A stretch of 64,000 nt of DNA. It comes from Kitasatospora viridis. GTDB lineage: Bacteria; Actinomycetota; Actinomycetes; Streptomycetales; Streptomycetaceae. Shown here in pieces: positions 25,787 through 34,474 of this stretch (position 1 is its first letter; the number at the start of each line of letters is the position of its first letter). The notes beneath the pieces were generated by a model, which was given only the letters and a program-made list of their open reading frames with translations, was not told the origin of the DNA and ran no database searches. A program made the translations under genes and the position numbers. The stretch lies in NCBI RefSeq assembly GCF_007829815.1, contig NZ_VIWT01000004.1, positions 124,001 through 188,000 on the forward strand. Direction: 5' to 3'.

Positions 25787-26560
25787 ATGCCCGGCGTCCG
25801 CGACTACCCACAAGGCCTCGACCGTCCGATCAGGGACGTCCAGGCGCAGCTGTCCGGCCGGGGCGGCCTGCGCCCCTTCGCCTTCGCCTCGGCCGACTTC
25901 GAGCCGCTGCCCGCCGACCGGGACCCGGCGCTGCCGACGTTCGAGTTCGTGAACGAGGTGCCCGAGGCCGAGCTGCCGGCGGAGTTCGGCGCCGCCTTCG
26001 GCGAGGGCGTGCACCGTCAACTGCGCTCCTGGTCCTACGGGGAGACCCTGCCCTACGCGGTGCTGGTCCGACTGCGGCACGCCCGCTGGCGGGCCGGGGA
26101 GTCGACGGCGGCCGGCTTCACGACGGCCGGGCAGCAGGCGGCCCACGAGTTCTCGGAGTGCTTCCACCACCGGGTGGGCCCGCGCCGGCTGCTCAGCGCG
26201 CAGGGGCCCACCACCGACGCACCGGCGGCCGTGCGGGACGTGCACGTGCGGCTGGTCAACCAGACGATGTGCGGGCACTTCGCGATCGCCACCGCCGACT
26301 TCGAACCGCTGCCCGCCGACGGGGAGTTGCTCTTCGAGTTCGTGAACGAGGTGCCCGAGGAACAGCTGCCGTTGGACTTCGCCGACGCGTTCGAGCGCGG
26401 CCTGCGCGAGGAGCTGTACGCGACGCCGGACGGCCGGCTGCCGCTCCGGGCGTTCCGGGTGCGGCTGCACGACGCCCGGTGGCACGAGGTGGACTCGAAC
26501 GAGCGGGTCTTCAAGGCCGCCGGGCGCAAGGCGGCGGCCGAGGCGCTCGGGCGCTCGTGA
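25787..26560 (+). CDS. protein made of two EF-G domain IV copies, no GTPase
   Basis: 257 residues. The second half (about 147-255) matches elongation factor G domain IV: FEFVNEVPEEQLPLDFADAF, then a D-V-like FRVRLHDARWHEVDSNERVF and KAAGRKAAAEAL. In EF-G the same strand ends in DVDSSEMAFKIA. The first half (15-125) repeats the fold in degenerate form (ADFEPLPAD, FEFVNEVPEAELPAEF, VLVRLRHARW), having lost the HxVDS segment. There is no G domain or domain V. Domain IV of EF-G enters the ribosomal A site. A stand-alone tandem copy may bind ribosomes or mimic EF-G, but its role is not known. Confidence 0.75.
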   Translation: MPGVRDYPQGLDRPIRDVQAQLSGRGGLRPFAFASADFEPLPADRDPALPTFEFVNEVPEAELPAEFGAAFGEGVHRQLRSWSYGETLPYAVLVRLRHARWRAGESTAAGFTTAGQQAAHEFSECFHHRVGPRRLLSAQGPTTDAPAAVRDVHVRLVNQTMCGHFAIATADFEPLPADGELLFEFVNEVPEEQLPLDFADAFERGLREELYATPDGRLPLRAFRVRLHDARWHEVDSNERVFKAAGRKAAAEALGRS

Positions 26561-26578
26561 GGCGAGCCGGCCCGGCGG

Positions 26579-27379
26579 CTACGACGGGGAGACCGGGGCG
26601 GGCTTCTTGAAGCCGGCGTCGGTGAGGACCTTCTGCCCCGCCGGCGATTCGACCAGGGCGACGAACGCCTGCGCCCCGGCCGGGTTCGGGCCGTGGGCGA
26701 GCGGCGCGATGGGGTAGTTGTTGATGGCCGAGGCGGCCTCGGGGAAGTTCACGCCGTCGACCTTGCTGCCGGCGCCCTTGACGTCCGTCTGGTAGACGAT
26801 CCCCGCGTCGGCCTCCTTCAGCTCCACCTTGTTGAGCGTGGAGGTGACGTCCTGCTCGTAGCTGGCGGGCGTGAGGGTGACGTGGCCGGCGGTCAGGGCG
26901 GTCTGGGCCGCGGCGCCGCACGGCACGGTCTTCGCGCAGAGCACCACCTTCAGCGAGGAGTTGGCGAGGTCCTGGAGCGTGCCGATGTGCTTCGGGTTGC
27001 CCGGCTCGACGGCGATCTCCAGCTCGTTGCTGACGAAGGTGACCGGGGCGCCGGCCGCGTCGCCCTTGTCGGTGACGGTCTTCATGGTCGCGGGGCTGGC
27101 CGCGGCGAAGACGTCGGCGGGCGCTCCGTTGACGATGCTGGCGGCGAGCGTGTCGCTGCCGCCGAAGTTGAACTGCACCTTGCTGCCCGGGTGGTCGGCC
27201 TCGAACATCTTGCCGAGTTCGGTGAACGTGTTCTGCAGCGAGGCGGCGGCGAAGACCGTCACGGTGCCGGTGACGGACGGCGAGGCGGAGGCGGCCGGCT
27301 TCGAGCTGCCGGAGGAACAGGCACCGAGCACGAGCAGCGCACCGGCGACGGCGCCGGCGGTGATGGAGCGGCTCACCAT
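26579..27379 (-). CDS. modA: molybdate ABC transporter binding lipoprotein
   Basis: 266 residues from the ATG at 27379 with AGGGAGA upstream. The lipoprotein signal ends in LVLGAC. ModA phrases follow: VTVFAAASLQNTFTELGKMF, VQFNFGGSDTLAASIVNGAPADVFAAAS, and later DAGIVYQTDVK with NYPIAPLAHGPN. The serine, alanine and tyrosine residues in these blocks form the oxyanion site. It captures molybdate or tungstate outside the cell. No modB or modC gene is adjacent, so it must work with a permease encoded elsewhere. The substrate could also be another oxyanion. Confidence 0.88.
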   Translation of the reverse strand: MVSRSITAGAVAGALLVLGACSSGSSKPAASASPSVTGTVTVFAAASLQNTFTELGKMFEADHPGSKVQFNFGGSDTLAASIVNGAPADVFAAASPATMKTVTDKGDAAGAPVTFVSNELEIAVEPGNPKHIGTLQDLANSSLKVVLCAKTVPCGAAAQTALTAGHVTLTPASYEQDVTSTLNKVELKEADAGIVYQTDVKGAGSKVDGVNFPEAASAINNYPIAPLAHGPNPAGAQAFVALVESPAGQKVLTDAGFKKPAPVSPS

Positions 27380-27709
27380 GGGGGTCTCCCTGATCGGATC
27401 GGACATGATCGGGCGTCAGATCGAGCGGTCGGCACCGAGCATAGGGCGCGCCTGCCAGGAGACCCGGCACCCACGCCTCGCACTAGCCCGACGGAATGAC
27501 CACTCGACCTGGCATCCGCCAGGGCGGGGCGCATGCCCCGGGCGGAATCGAAACCAGCGGAATCGGGCGGAGTTGCCGAGAACCTCCTGGATTGATCAAT
27601 TCATTCGAACAGCGGCAGGATCTGACGGACCGCCGCGTCCGGCGCGTCAACCCACCAACCGCCAACTCCCCATCAGCGAGCTTATTTTACGCATCATCGG
27701 AGATACCGC
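27380..27709. other. 330-base intergenic region before the ABC exporter
   Basis: This lies between the ModA start (minus) and the ABC exporter start (plus), so it must hold both promoters. An AT-richer block (TTGATCAATTCATTCGAA) lies at about 27594-27611 and a TTATTTTACG block at about 27681. No precursor-like small gene with a ribosome binding site was found. Confidence 0.5.
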
Positions 27710-29653
27710 GTGAGCACGGCCACCGACCAGTCCACCGAGCATCCCTCCGACCAACCCACCGACCTCGCCGACGAAGAACTCCAGTGGCACGGCGACCAGC
27801 GCCGGATCGAGGTCATCGAGGCGATCAGCGTCAGCGCGATGGCCCGCCGCCTCCCGCAACTGGTCGTCAGGGCCGTCAAGCTGGGCTGGCAGGTCGACCG
27901 CCTGGCGGTCGCCGCCCTGCTCGGCTGCCTGCTGCTGTCCGCCGCCCTCGGCGCGGCCGGCCTGTACGCGACCACGGGGACGATCGCGGCGGTCTTCGGC
28001 CCCGGCCGGGTGGCCGACCGGCTCGCCCACGCCGCCCCGTCGATCGCGGTGATCGCCACCGCGGCCGCGCTGCGGGCGGTGCTCGGCATCGCCATCCGCG
28101 CCAGCACCGTCTACCTGTCGCCGCGGATCTCCCGCGAGGCGTCGGCGGCGGTGCTGCGGGCCACCGTGGCCACCGAGCTGACGGCCTACGACCGCGCCGG
28201 GTACGCCGACGAGTTGGAGGCCGCCGACCGCGGCGCCGAGGCGGCCGTGGACGTCATCGGGGAGGCCCAGAACCTGGTCTCCTCGGTCGGCTCGCTGGTC
28301 GGCGCGGCCGGCGTGCTGACCGTCCTGCACCCGCTGCTGCTCCCGCTGCTGGTGCTCGCCGCGCTGCCGCAGGGCTTCGCCTCGGTGTACGCGGCCCGGG
28401 TGCAGTTCCTGGCCAACAAGGCGACCTCCGGCGACCGGCGGATCCTGCTCAACCTGCGCTGGTACATCCACCAGAAGAGCCACGCCGACCAGGTCCGCTC
28501 CGACACCATGGGGACGTTCCTGCTCGACAAGTACGAGCTGATCGGGCGCCGCCTCGACGTCACCACCCGCCGCGCCGCGCGCGAGGGCGCCCGGGTGTCG
28601 GTGCTCGGCGCGGCCGCCTCGGGCCTGGGCACCGCCGTGGTCTGGCTGGTCATGCTCTACCTGGTGAGCACCGGCCGGATGAGCCTGCCGCGCGGCGGCG
28701 CGGCGGTCGTCGCCCTCGGCGCGGTCGGCTCCGCGCTGCGGGGCATCGTCGGCTACGGCGCCGACCTGTTCCGGACCGGCATGTACCTGGACGACTGGAG
28801 CGCCTTCCTCGACAAGGCCGGCGGGCACGCGCTGCACCGCGGCCCGGCGCTGCCCGAGCGGCCCACCCGGATCGAGCTCAAGGACGTCAGCTACGGCTAC
28901 CCGTCCTCCGAGCGCGCCGCGCTGGACGCGGTGAGCCTGCACGTCGAGACCGGCGAGATCCTGGCGCTGGTGGGCGAGAACGGCTCCGGGAAGACCACCA
29001 TCGCCAAGGCGATCGCCGGCCTCTACCTGCCCGACGACGGCGCTGTGCTGTGGGACGGCCGGGACACCCGCGAGCTGGACCCGCACGCCCTGTGGCAGCA
29101 CGTCGCCGTGGTGCCGCAGAACTACGCCCGCTGGCCGCTGACCGCCCGGGAGAACATCACCCTCGGCCGGGCCGCGCCGGACGGCGACGAGGCGGTGGTC
29201 CGGGCCGCCGCCGCGTCCGGCGCGGACGAGGTGGTCGCCAAGCTGCGCCGGGGCCTGGGCACCCTGCTCGCCGTCGAGTGGATGGGCGGCGAGGAGCTCA
29301 GCGGCGGGCAGTGGCAGCGCATCGCGATCGCCCGGGCGTTCTACCGGGACAGCGGCCTGCTCGTGCTCGACGAGCCGACCGCCGCCCTCGATCCGCGCGC
29401 CGAGCACAAGATCTTCGCCAACCTGCGCGAGGTGGCCCGCGACCGCGCGGTCGTGCTGGTCACCCACCGGCTCACCAACGTCGCCGTCGCCGACCGGATC
29501 GTCGTGCTGGAGGACGGCCGGGTGATCCAACAGGGCAGCTTCGACGAGCTGGTGGCGCAGCGCGGCGGCAAGTTCCGCGAGCTGTGGGACCTCCAGCACG
29601 ACCGCTCCGGTGTCCCCGCCCAACGGGAGACCCGAGCGGGACAACTGAATTGA
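27710..29653 (+). CDS. ABC exporter, fused membrane and ATPase domains
   Basis: 647 residues from the GTG at 27710 with GGAG eight bases before. Residues about 65-330 form a six-helix exporter domain. The ATPase domain has Walker A GENGSGKTT near 422, the Q-loop VPQNYARWPLT, the signature ELSGGQWQRIAIARAF near 528, Walker B LLVLDEPTAALD near 549 and the H-loop VTHRL. It resembles exporters found in natural-product clusters. It converges on the end of the nucleoside-type operon with only seven bases between stops. Export of the product or self-protection is therefore a reasonable inference. Confidence 0.88.
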   Translation: MSTATDQSTEHPSDQPTDLADEELQWHGDQRRIEVIEAISVSAMARRLPQLVVRAVKLGWQVDRLAVAALLGCLLLSAALGAAGLYATTGTIAAVFGPGRVADRLAHAAPSIAVIATAAALRAVLGIAIRASTVYLSPRISREASAAVLRATVATELTAYDRAGYADELEAADRGAEAAVDVIGEAQNLVSSVGSLVGAAGVLTVLHPLLLPLLVLAALPQGFASVYAARVQFLANKATSGDRRILLNLRWYIHQKSHADQVRSDTMGTFLLDKYELIGRRLDVTTRRAAREGARVSVLGAAASGLGTAVVWLVMLYLVSTGRMSLPRGGAAVVALGAVGSALRGIVGYGADLFRTGMYLDDWSAFLDKAGGHALHRGPALPERPTRIELKDVSYGYPSSERAALDAVSLHVETGEILALVGENGSGKTTIAKAIAGLYLPDDGAVLWDGRDTRELDPHALWQHVAVVPQNYARWPLTARENITLGRAAPDGDEAVVRAAAASGADEVVAKLRRGLGTLLAVEWMGGEELSGGQWQRIAIARAFYRDSGLLVLDEPTAALDPRAEHKIFANLREVARDRAVVLVTHRLTNVAVADRIVVLEDGRVIQQGSFDELVAQRGGKFRELWDLQHDRSGVPAQRETRAGQLN

Positions 29654-29660
29654 CGGTCCG

Positions 29661-30176
29661 TCAGGACGCCGACGCGGCGCGGAGCACCTGCTCGACGAAC
29701 CCGCTCTTCGCGGCCGAGTAGGCGTCCCGGTCGTCGCGGTGCGCCGCCGCCGCGTCCAGCTTGAGCCGGGCGTAGGCGGCGGCCACCTCCGGGTGGGCGC
29801 GCAGGTGGTCACGGAAGCGCAGGTGGCGCGCCAACTCGGGGCTGTCGCGCGGGCAGAGGTACAGGTGGTGGCGCTCACTGCCGGACGGCCAGCGGAACGC
29901 CTCGCGGCCGGGGATGCCGAGGTCGCCCTCGTGCTGGTAGCCGAGGCCGGCCAGCCGTTCGACGGCGGCCGGCACGTCCTCGGCGCTCGCGACGACCACG
30001 TCCAGGTCGATGACCGGCTTGGCCGGCAGGCCCGGCACGGCGGTGCTGCCCACGTGTTCGACGCCCACGGCGAGGTCGCCGAGGGCATCCAGGACGCGGG
30101 CCCGCAGCTGCTCGAACTGCCCCGGCCAGGACGGGTCGTACTCCTGCACGATCACGGGTTGACGCGCTGCGCCCAT
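29661..30176 (-). CDS. GrpB family nucleotidyltransferase-fold protein
   Basis: 171 residues from the ATG at 30176, which overlaps the preceding oxidoreductase gene by 25 bases. The GrpB/UPF0157 fold is shown by VQEYDPSWPGQFEQLRARV, VEHVGSTAVPGLPAKPVIDL (the G-S-T and D-x-D-type nucleotidyltransferase motif), YLCPRDSPELARHLRFRDHL and YARLKLDAA. The same domain is fused to dephospho-CoA kinase in actinobacteria. Its biochemical role is mostly unknown. As the last gene of the nucleoside-type operon it may be an accessory transferase or amide-forming enzyme. Confidence 0.85.
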   Translation of the reverse strand: MGAARQPVIVQEYDPSWPGQFEQLRARVLDALGDLAVGVEHVGSTAVPGLPAKPVIDLDVVVASAEDVPAAVERLAGLGYQHEGDLGIPGREAFRWPSGSERHHLYLCPRDSPELARHLRFRDHLRAHPEVAAAYARLKLDAAAAHRDDRDAYSAAKSGFVEQVLRAASAS

Positions 30177-31129
30177 GCGTTGGCCTCGCTTCCGCCGGGC
30201 CACAGGGCCCGCTGACGGTTTCCGGGGGAGCTTGCGAGGATACGCTCGATCAGCGCGATCCCCGGCCTGCTGTCCGCCAAACGGGCGCCCCGGCCGGTCC
30301 CCAGTTCCCGGTAGAAGCAGTGGTGCAGGTGGGAGTAGTCGCCGGAGTAGTCGGCGACGGTGCGCCCGCCGATCTCGAAGACCCGGTGCGCGTACCCGCC
30401 GGCGGCGCGGACGGTCGCGGGCAGGTCGTCCTCCCGGGCGGAGATCAGCCAGCGCACCTCGCCCCGGGCGAACCGCAGCACGCCCGAGGCGCGGTCGGCG
30501 TACGGGCCGTCGACCTCGACGGCGTCCGGCTCCGCGGGCAGCTCGCCGAAGGTCCAGGCCAGGATGTCGAAGAGGTGGATGCCCAGGTTGAAGAGGATGC
30601 CGCCGCTGCGCAGCGGGTCGCTCTTCCAGGAGACGTGGTACCAGGGGCCCCGGCGGGTCACGTAGGAGGTGGCGACGCGCACGTACTCGCCCTGGCCGAT
30701 GCGCTGTTGGATGTCCTCGCGCATCCGCAGCATCGCCTCGTGCAGGCGCACCTGGAGGATCGGGTGGATGGTGCGGCCGGTGCGCGCGGCCACCGCGGCC
30801 AGCCGGTCGACCCCGGCCGAGTCGATCACCAGGGGCTTCTCGCAGATCACGTCGACGCCCGCCTGCAGGGCGAGCGTGCAGTGCGCCTCGTGCAGGTGGT
30901 TGGGGGTCAGCACGCAGACGTAGTCGAGCTGGTCGCGGTGGGTGCGCAGGTAGGCGGCGAAGGTGGCGCCGTCGGCGAAGAAGCGGGCGTGCGGGAAGTG
31001 CTGGTCGAGGATGCCGACGGAGTCCTGCGGGTCGTAGGCGGCGACCACCTGGCCGCCGCTGCGGTGGATGGCTTCGAGGTGGCGACGTGCGACGAACCCC
31101 GCCACACCCATGATTGCGAATCGCTTCAT
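30152..31129 (-). CDS. Gfo/Idh/MocA oxidoreductase, WlbA-like sugar 3-dehydrogenase
   Basis: 325 residues from the ATG at 31129. The N terminus FAIMGVAGFVARRHLEAIH matches WlbA/WbpB enzymes, which oxidise C3 of UDP-N-acetylglucosaminuronic acid. VCVLTPNHLHEAH and VICEKPLVID (catalytic Lys of EKP) are present, as is the GGILFNLGIHLFDILAW helix. In those pathways a DegT-type aminotransferase then adds a 3-amino group. The next upstream gene is such an aminotransferase. The pair should make a 3-amino-3-deoxy sugar, possibly a uronate, for the nucleoside product. The sugar carrier is inferred. Confidence 0.82.
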   Translation of the reverse strand: MKRFAIMGVAGFVARRHLEAIHRSGGQVVAAYDPQDSVGILDQHFPHARFFADGATFAAYLRTHRDQLDYVCVLTPNHLHEAHCTLALQAGVDVICEKPLVIDSAGVDRLAAVAARTGRTIHPILQVRLHEAMLRMREDIQQRIGQGEYVRVATSYVTRRGPWYHVSWKSDPLRSGGILFNLGIHLFDILAWTFGELPAEPDAVEVDGPYADRASGVLRFARGEVRWLISAREDDLPATVRAAGGYAHRVFEIGGRTVADYSGDYSHLHHCFYRELGTGRGARLADSRPGIALIERILASSPGNRQRALWPGGSEANAWAQRVNP

Positions 31130-31179
31130 CGCGTTCTCCTCCGGTCGGGGATGCTCGGGGCCTGACCCACCGTCAAGAG

Positions 31180-32289
31180 TCAGGCGACGGGTGCGGTGCG
31201 CAGCGCGTCGCGCAGCTCCTGCGCGACGTAGTCGATCCGGTCGTCGCCGAGCCCGGACCAGATCGGCAGGCAGAGCAGCTCGGCGCAGGCCCGTTCGGCG
31301 ACCGGGCAGGGGCGCGGGTCGGCGAACGGCGCCATCCGGTGCAGCGGCACCGGGTACTGCACGGCGGCGTCGATGCCCCGGGCCCGCAGGCGGGCCAGCA
31401 CGGTGTCCCGGCGCCCGCCGGCGATCCGCACGGTGTAGGCGTGCCAGGCGTGCCCGGGCGCGTCGGCGGGCAGCCGCAGGCCGGGCACCGAGTCGAGCCG
31501 GGCCGCGTACAGCGCGGCGATCTGGGCGCGCCGGCGCCGGCCCTGGTCGACCCGGGCGAGCTTGACCCGCAGCACGGCGGCCTGCAGCGCGTCCAGCCGG
31601 GAGTTGAAGCCGACCCGCTCGGTGCGGTACTGCTCCCGGCAACCGTGCCGGGCGATCAGCCGGTACTCGTCGGCGAGTTCGGCGTCGCCGGTGGTGATCA
31701 GGCCGCCGTCGCCGAGCGCGCCGAGCGGCTTGGACGGGAAGAAGCTGAACGCGGCGGCGTCCCCCAGCGTGCCGCAGGCGCGGCCCGCGGCGTCGCGGGC
31801 GCCGAAGGCCTGGCAGGCGTCCTCCACGATGGGCGTGCCCGGGCCGACGGCCGAGCGCAGCGCGGTGACGTCGACGGCCCGGCCGTAGAGGTGCACCGGC
31901 AGCACGGCGGCGGTGCGCGGGCCGGTGGCCTCGGCGGCGAGGTCGGGGCGCAGGGTCAGGGTGTCGGGGTCGACGTCGGCGAACCGCGGGCGCAGGCCCA
32001 CCCGGACGATGGCCGAGGCGGTGGCGGCGAAGGTCAGCGGTGAGGTGACCACCTCGCCGCCGGGGTGGCGGTCGGCCGCCGGCTGGAGCGCGATGGTCAG
32101 CGCGTCGGTGCCGGAGCCGACCGAGACCGCGTGCCGGGCGCCGAGGAAGCCGGCCGCCTCGCGTTCGAAGGCGTCCACCTCCGCGCCGGCGATGAACCGG
32201 CCGGAGGCCAGCACGCGGGTGAGGGCGGCACCGATGAGCGGGCCGTCGTGGACCAGCTCGCCGGCGGCGTCGAACCGGGGGACACGCAT
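31180..32289 (-). CDS. DegT/DnrJ/EryC1/StrS sugar aminotransferase
   Basis: 369 residues from the ATG at 32289 (MRVPRFDAAGEL). The PLP lysine is Lys187 in FSFFPSKPLGALGDGG. SVGSGTDALTIALQ binds the cofactor phosphate, and PIVEDACQAFGA holds the Asp that pairs with the pyridine nitrogen. Family members transaminate keto groups on nucleotide-linked sugars. With the WlbA-like dehydrogenase next to it, it likely turns a 3-keto sugar into a 3-amino sugar. The N-terminal RFIAGAEVDAFE is characteristic of the WbpE/FdtB-like branch. Confidence 0.92.
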   Translation of the reverse strand: MRVPRFDAAGELVHDGPLIGAALTRVLASGRFIAGAEVDAFEREAAGFLGARHAVSVGSGTDALTIALQPAADRHPGGEVVTSPLTFAATASAIVRVGLRPRFADVDPDTLTLRPDLAAEATGPRTAAVLPVHLYGRAVDVTALRSAVGPGTPIVEDACQAFGARDAAGRACGTLGDAAAFSFFPSKPLGALGDGGLITTGDAELADEYRLIARHGCREQYRTERVGFNSRLDALQAAVLRVKLARVDQGRRRRAQIAALYAARLDSVPGLRLPADAPGHAWHAYTVRIAGGRRDTVLARLRARGIDAAVQYPVPLHRMAPFADPRPCPVAERACAELLCLPIWSGLGDDRIDYVAQELRDALRTAPVA

Positions 32290-32296
32290 GGCGACC

Positions 32297-33064
32297 TCAC
32301 TTCGCGGGGCGGCGGTAGACGTGGACGAGTTGGCCGCGCACCGCACGTTCGTGCGGGCGGCCGGTGTTGTAGCCGAGGGTGTGGCGGTGCACGGGGCGGA
32401 AGCCGGCGCCGGTCATCAGCCGGGTCAGCGACCGGTGGGTGAAGCTGTGGTGGAACCCGGCGAGCCGGCGGCCGTGGTGCCGGGTCGCGTACAGCTTGTC
32501 GCCGGGCAGCAGGCGGGGGTCCAGCAGCGAGCGCGCGTAGTCCCAGCCGAGTGCGAGCGGGCCGCGGCGGTAGGCCAGGCCCTCGCCCAGGTGCCAGGTG
32601 TTGATCGCGTCGACGAACAGCAGCCCGCCGGGGGCGGTGACCCGGAACAGCTCGGCCGCGGCCCGGCGGCGCTGCCGGTGCGAGGTGGTGTAGCAGAGCA
32701 CGAAGAACAGGCAGGTGACGACGGAACAGGAGCCGTCCGGGCAGGGCAGTTCGTCGAGGGTGGCGACCCGCACCTCGTCCAGGCCGGCGGCCGCGGCGAG
32801 GGCGGCCATCTCCGCGCTGGCGTCCACGCCCCGCACCACGACGCTCCCCAGGCGCTGCTTGAGCGCGCTCCAGCGGGCCCCGGTGCCGCAGCCGGCGTCC
32901 AGCACGGTCACGGCGCCGGGCAGGTTCCGCACGGCGGCGTGGACGATCTCGTCGACCGCGTCGTTGTAGGCGCTGCGCCGCTCCCCCACCGTGGCCTGGT
33001 AGTCGGCGGCGATGGTGGCGAAGCGGCGGCGGACGATCCGCTCGCGGTAGGCGGCGCCGGGCAC
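32297..33064 (-). CDS. SAM-dependent methyltransferase, class I
   Basis: 255 residues from a GTG at 33064, four bases after the stop of the glycosyltransferase gene. Motif I is VTVLDAGCGTGARWSAL near residue 54. Further motifs are VVRGVDASAEM, LPCPDGSCSVVTCLFFVLCY and APGGLLFVDAINTWH. The fold is that of small-molecule N-, O- or C-methyltransferases (Methyltransf_11 type). Within this operon it may methylate the amino sugar or the nucleoside. Malayamycin, a related nucleoside, carries an O-methyl group, but the site here cannot be read. Confidence 0.88.
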   Translation of the reverse strand: MPGAAYRERIVRRRFATIAADYQATVGERRSAYNDAVDEIVHAAVRNLPGAVTVLDAGCGTGARWSALKQRLGSVVVRGVDASAEMAALAAAAGLDEVRVATLDELPCPDGSCSVVTCLFFVLCYTTSHRQRRRAAAELFRVTAPGGLLFVDAINTWHLGEGLAYRRGPLALGWDYARSLLDPRLLPGDKLYATRHHGRRLAGFHHSFTHRSLTRLMTGAGFRPVHRHTLGYNTGRPHERAVRGQLVHVYRRPAK

Positions 33065-33068
33065 GGGG

Positions 33069-33917
33069 TCACACCGACCGCTCGTAGGCGGCCAGCAGCC
33101 GGTCGTCGACGAAGTCCCGCACGTGGTAGTGGAACGGCAGGCCGATGGACTCGCCGCCGATGGTGAGCCGCAGGTCCTCGGAGAACCGGTAGTCGGTGTG
33201 GGCCCGCCAGTCGCGCTCGGTGTCGGACACGCCGGGCCAGCCCTGGAGGCAGGCCTTCATGTGCACGAAGGCCGGGTGGCCGCCGGCCGAGGCGCGCACG
33301 CAGCCGGCCTCCATCCCGGTGTCGCGCAGCGCCAGCAGCAGGGCGCAGTCGGAGGAGTAGTGGACGTCGGTGCGGCCGAAGTGGCGGCGGCAGGTCTCGG
33401 GCCAGCTGCGGGTGTGCGCGGCGATCGTCGCGAACAGCTCGCGCACCGGCTCGCTGCGGCGGAAGTACAGGAACCCGTTGTGCAGGTCGGGCAGGCCGAT
33501 CTCGTACAGGTTGCGGCGCAGCGGGTTGTGGGCGATCGCCCGGCCGCGGTAGTCGACGGCGGTGGCCGCGACCACCTCCTGCCCGGCGAAGTCGTCCCAC
33601 CAGCCGGAGACGTCGTCGAAGAAGAGCATGTCGGAGTCGAGGGTGACCGACTCGTCGTACGGCGAGATGCCGTACAGCTCGGCGAAGTTCTCCACCCGCC
33701 AGCCGTCCTTGCGGGAGCGGTCCGCCACCGGCAGCTCCACCACCGCGTCGAACACCTCCCGGTAGTGGGCGGGGACGTGCTGGCCGGGTTCGACCAGCAC
33801 GGTCAGCCGGTCGACGGTGCTCTGGGTCAGGCGCAGGGACAGCGCGAGGCAGTAGGCCATCCGCAGGTAGTCCACGTCGCGCGAATTGAACGCGTGGGTG
33901 AGGTAGCCGCGGGTCAT
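33069..33917 (-). CDS. GT-A fold glycosyltransferase-like protein
   Basis: 282 residues from the ATG at 33917, overlapping the kinase stop by four bases. The segment DESVTLDSDMLFFDDVSGWWDD holds a D-S-D metal and nucleotide-sugar site of GT-A transferases. CLALSLRLTQSTVDRLTVLVE at the start, and LHNGFLYFRRSEPVRELF later, match glycogenin/GT8-like families. It probably transfers the amino sugar made by the neighbouring dehydrogenase and aminotransferase onto the nucleoside. The donor and acceptor are inferred from context. Confidence 0.72.
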   Translation of the reverse strand: MTRGYLTHAFNSRDVDYLRMAYCLALSLRLTQSTVDRLTVLVEPGQHVPAHYREVFDAVVELPVADRSRKDGWRVENFAELYGISPYDESVTLDSDMLFFDDVSGWWDDFAGQEVVAATAVDYRGRAIAHNPLRRNLYEIGLPDLHNGFLYFRRSEPVRELFATIAAHTRSWPETCRRHFGRTDVHYSSDCALLLALRDTGMEAGCVRASAGGHPAFVHMKACLQGWPGVSDTERDWRAHTDYRFSEDLRLTIGGESIGLPFHYHVRDFVDDRLLAAYERSV

Positions 33918-34474
33918 GGGCTCAAGGCTCCTTCGGAGGTTTCGGAGGTGAGGCGGTGCAGCCAGTCGGCGGCCTCGCGGGCGGTGGTGAGGTGGACCAG
34001 GCGCACCTCGGGAGGTGGATCCGCCGCGAGGCGGTCGGCGACCTGGCGCCGCCGGGCGGCGTGCTCCCGCCAGGCAAGCCGCAGCGGGTGGGCCCGGGAG
34101 AGCCAGGCGGCGGGCGTCTCCCGGTTGCCGTTCCAGAGCCGTTCGCGGCCCAGCGCCCGCCGCAGCGAGCGCCGCAGGACCCGCGCCATCACCTGACGGC
34201 GCGGCAGGTCCAGCCAGACGACGGTGTCGGCGCGGGACCACAGCAGGTCGGCGACCTGGGGGTAGGAGCTGCTGTCGGCGATCCAGCCGTCGCCGCGGGT
34301 GAGCGACTCGACGTCGGCCTCGAACTGCGGGCGGGGCTGCCAGTTCGGGCCGTGGTAGAGGGCGTCGATCTCGACGTGCCGCAGGCCGTGGTGCGCGGCG
34401 AGCCGGCGGGCGAGCGTGGTCTTGCCGGCTCCGCAGATGCCGGCCAGCACGATCCGTGCCGTGGCGCAGCTCAC
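33914..34474 (-). CDS. P-loop kinase, adenylate-kinase-like
   Basis: 186 residues from a GTG at 34474 that overlaps the stop of the oxygenase gene. Walker A is GICGAGKTT (residues 11-19). VEIDALYHGPNW and WIADSSSY follow, as in the FlaR/topology-modulation branch of small kinases. TVVWLDLPRRQVMARVLRRSLRR is the lid-like arginine region typical of that branch. Such proteins phosphorylate small molecules. A phosphorylated nucleoside intermediate, or self-protection by phosphorylation, are both possible roles. Confidence 0.75.
   Translation of the reverse strand: MSCATARIVLAGICGAGKTTLARRLAAHHGLRHVEIDALYHGPNWQPRPQFEADVESLTRGDGWIADSSSYPQVADLLWSRADTVVWLDLPRRQVMARVLRRSLRRALGRERLWNGNRETPAAWLSRAHPLRLAWREHAARRRQVADRLAADPPPEVRLVHLTTAREAADWLHRLTSETSEGALSP

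Noticed and set aside
29651..29663. TGACGG-T-CCGTCA palindrome between the ABC exporter and GrpB genes
   Set aside because: Loop too small for a stable terminator; recorded only as a short palindrome across both stops.
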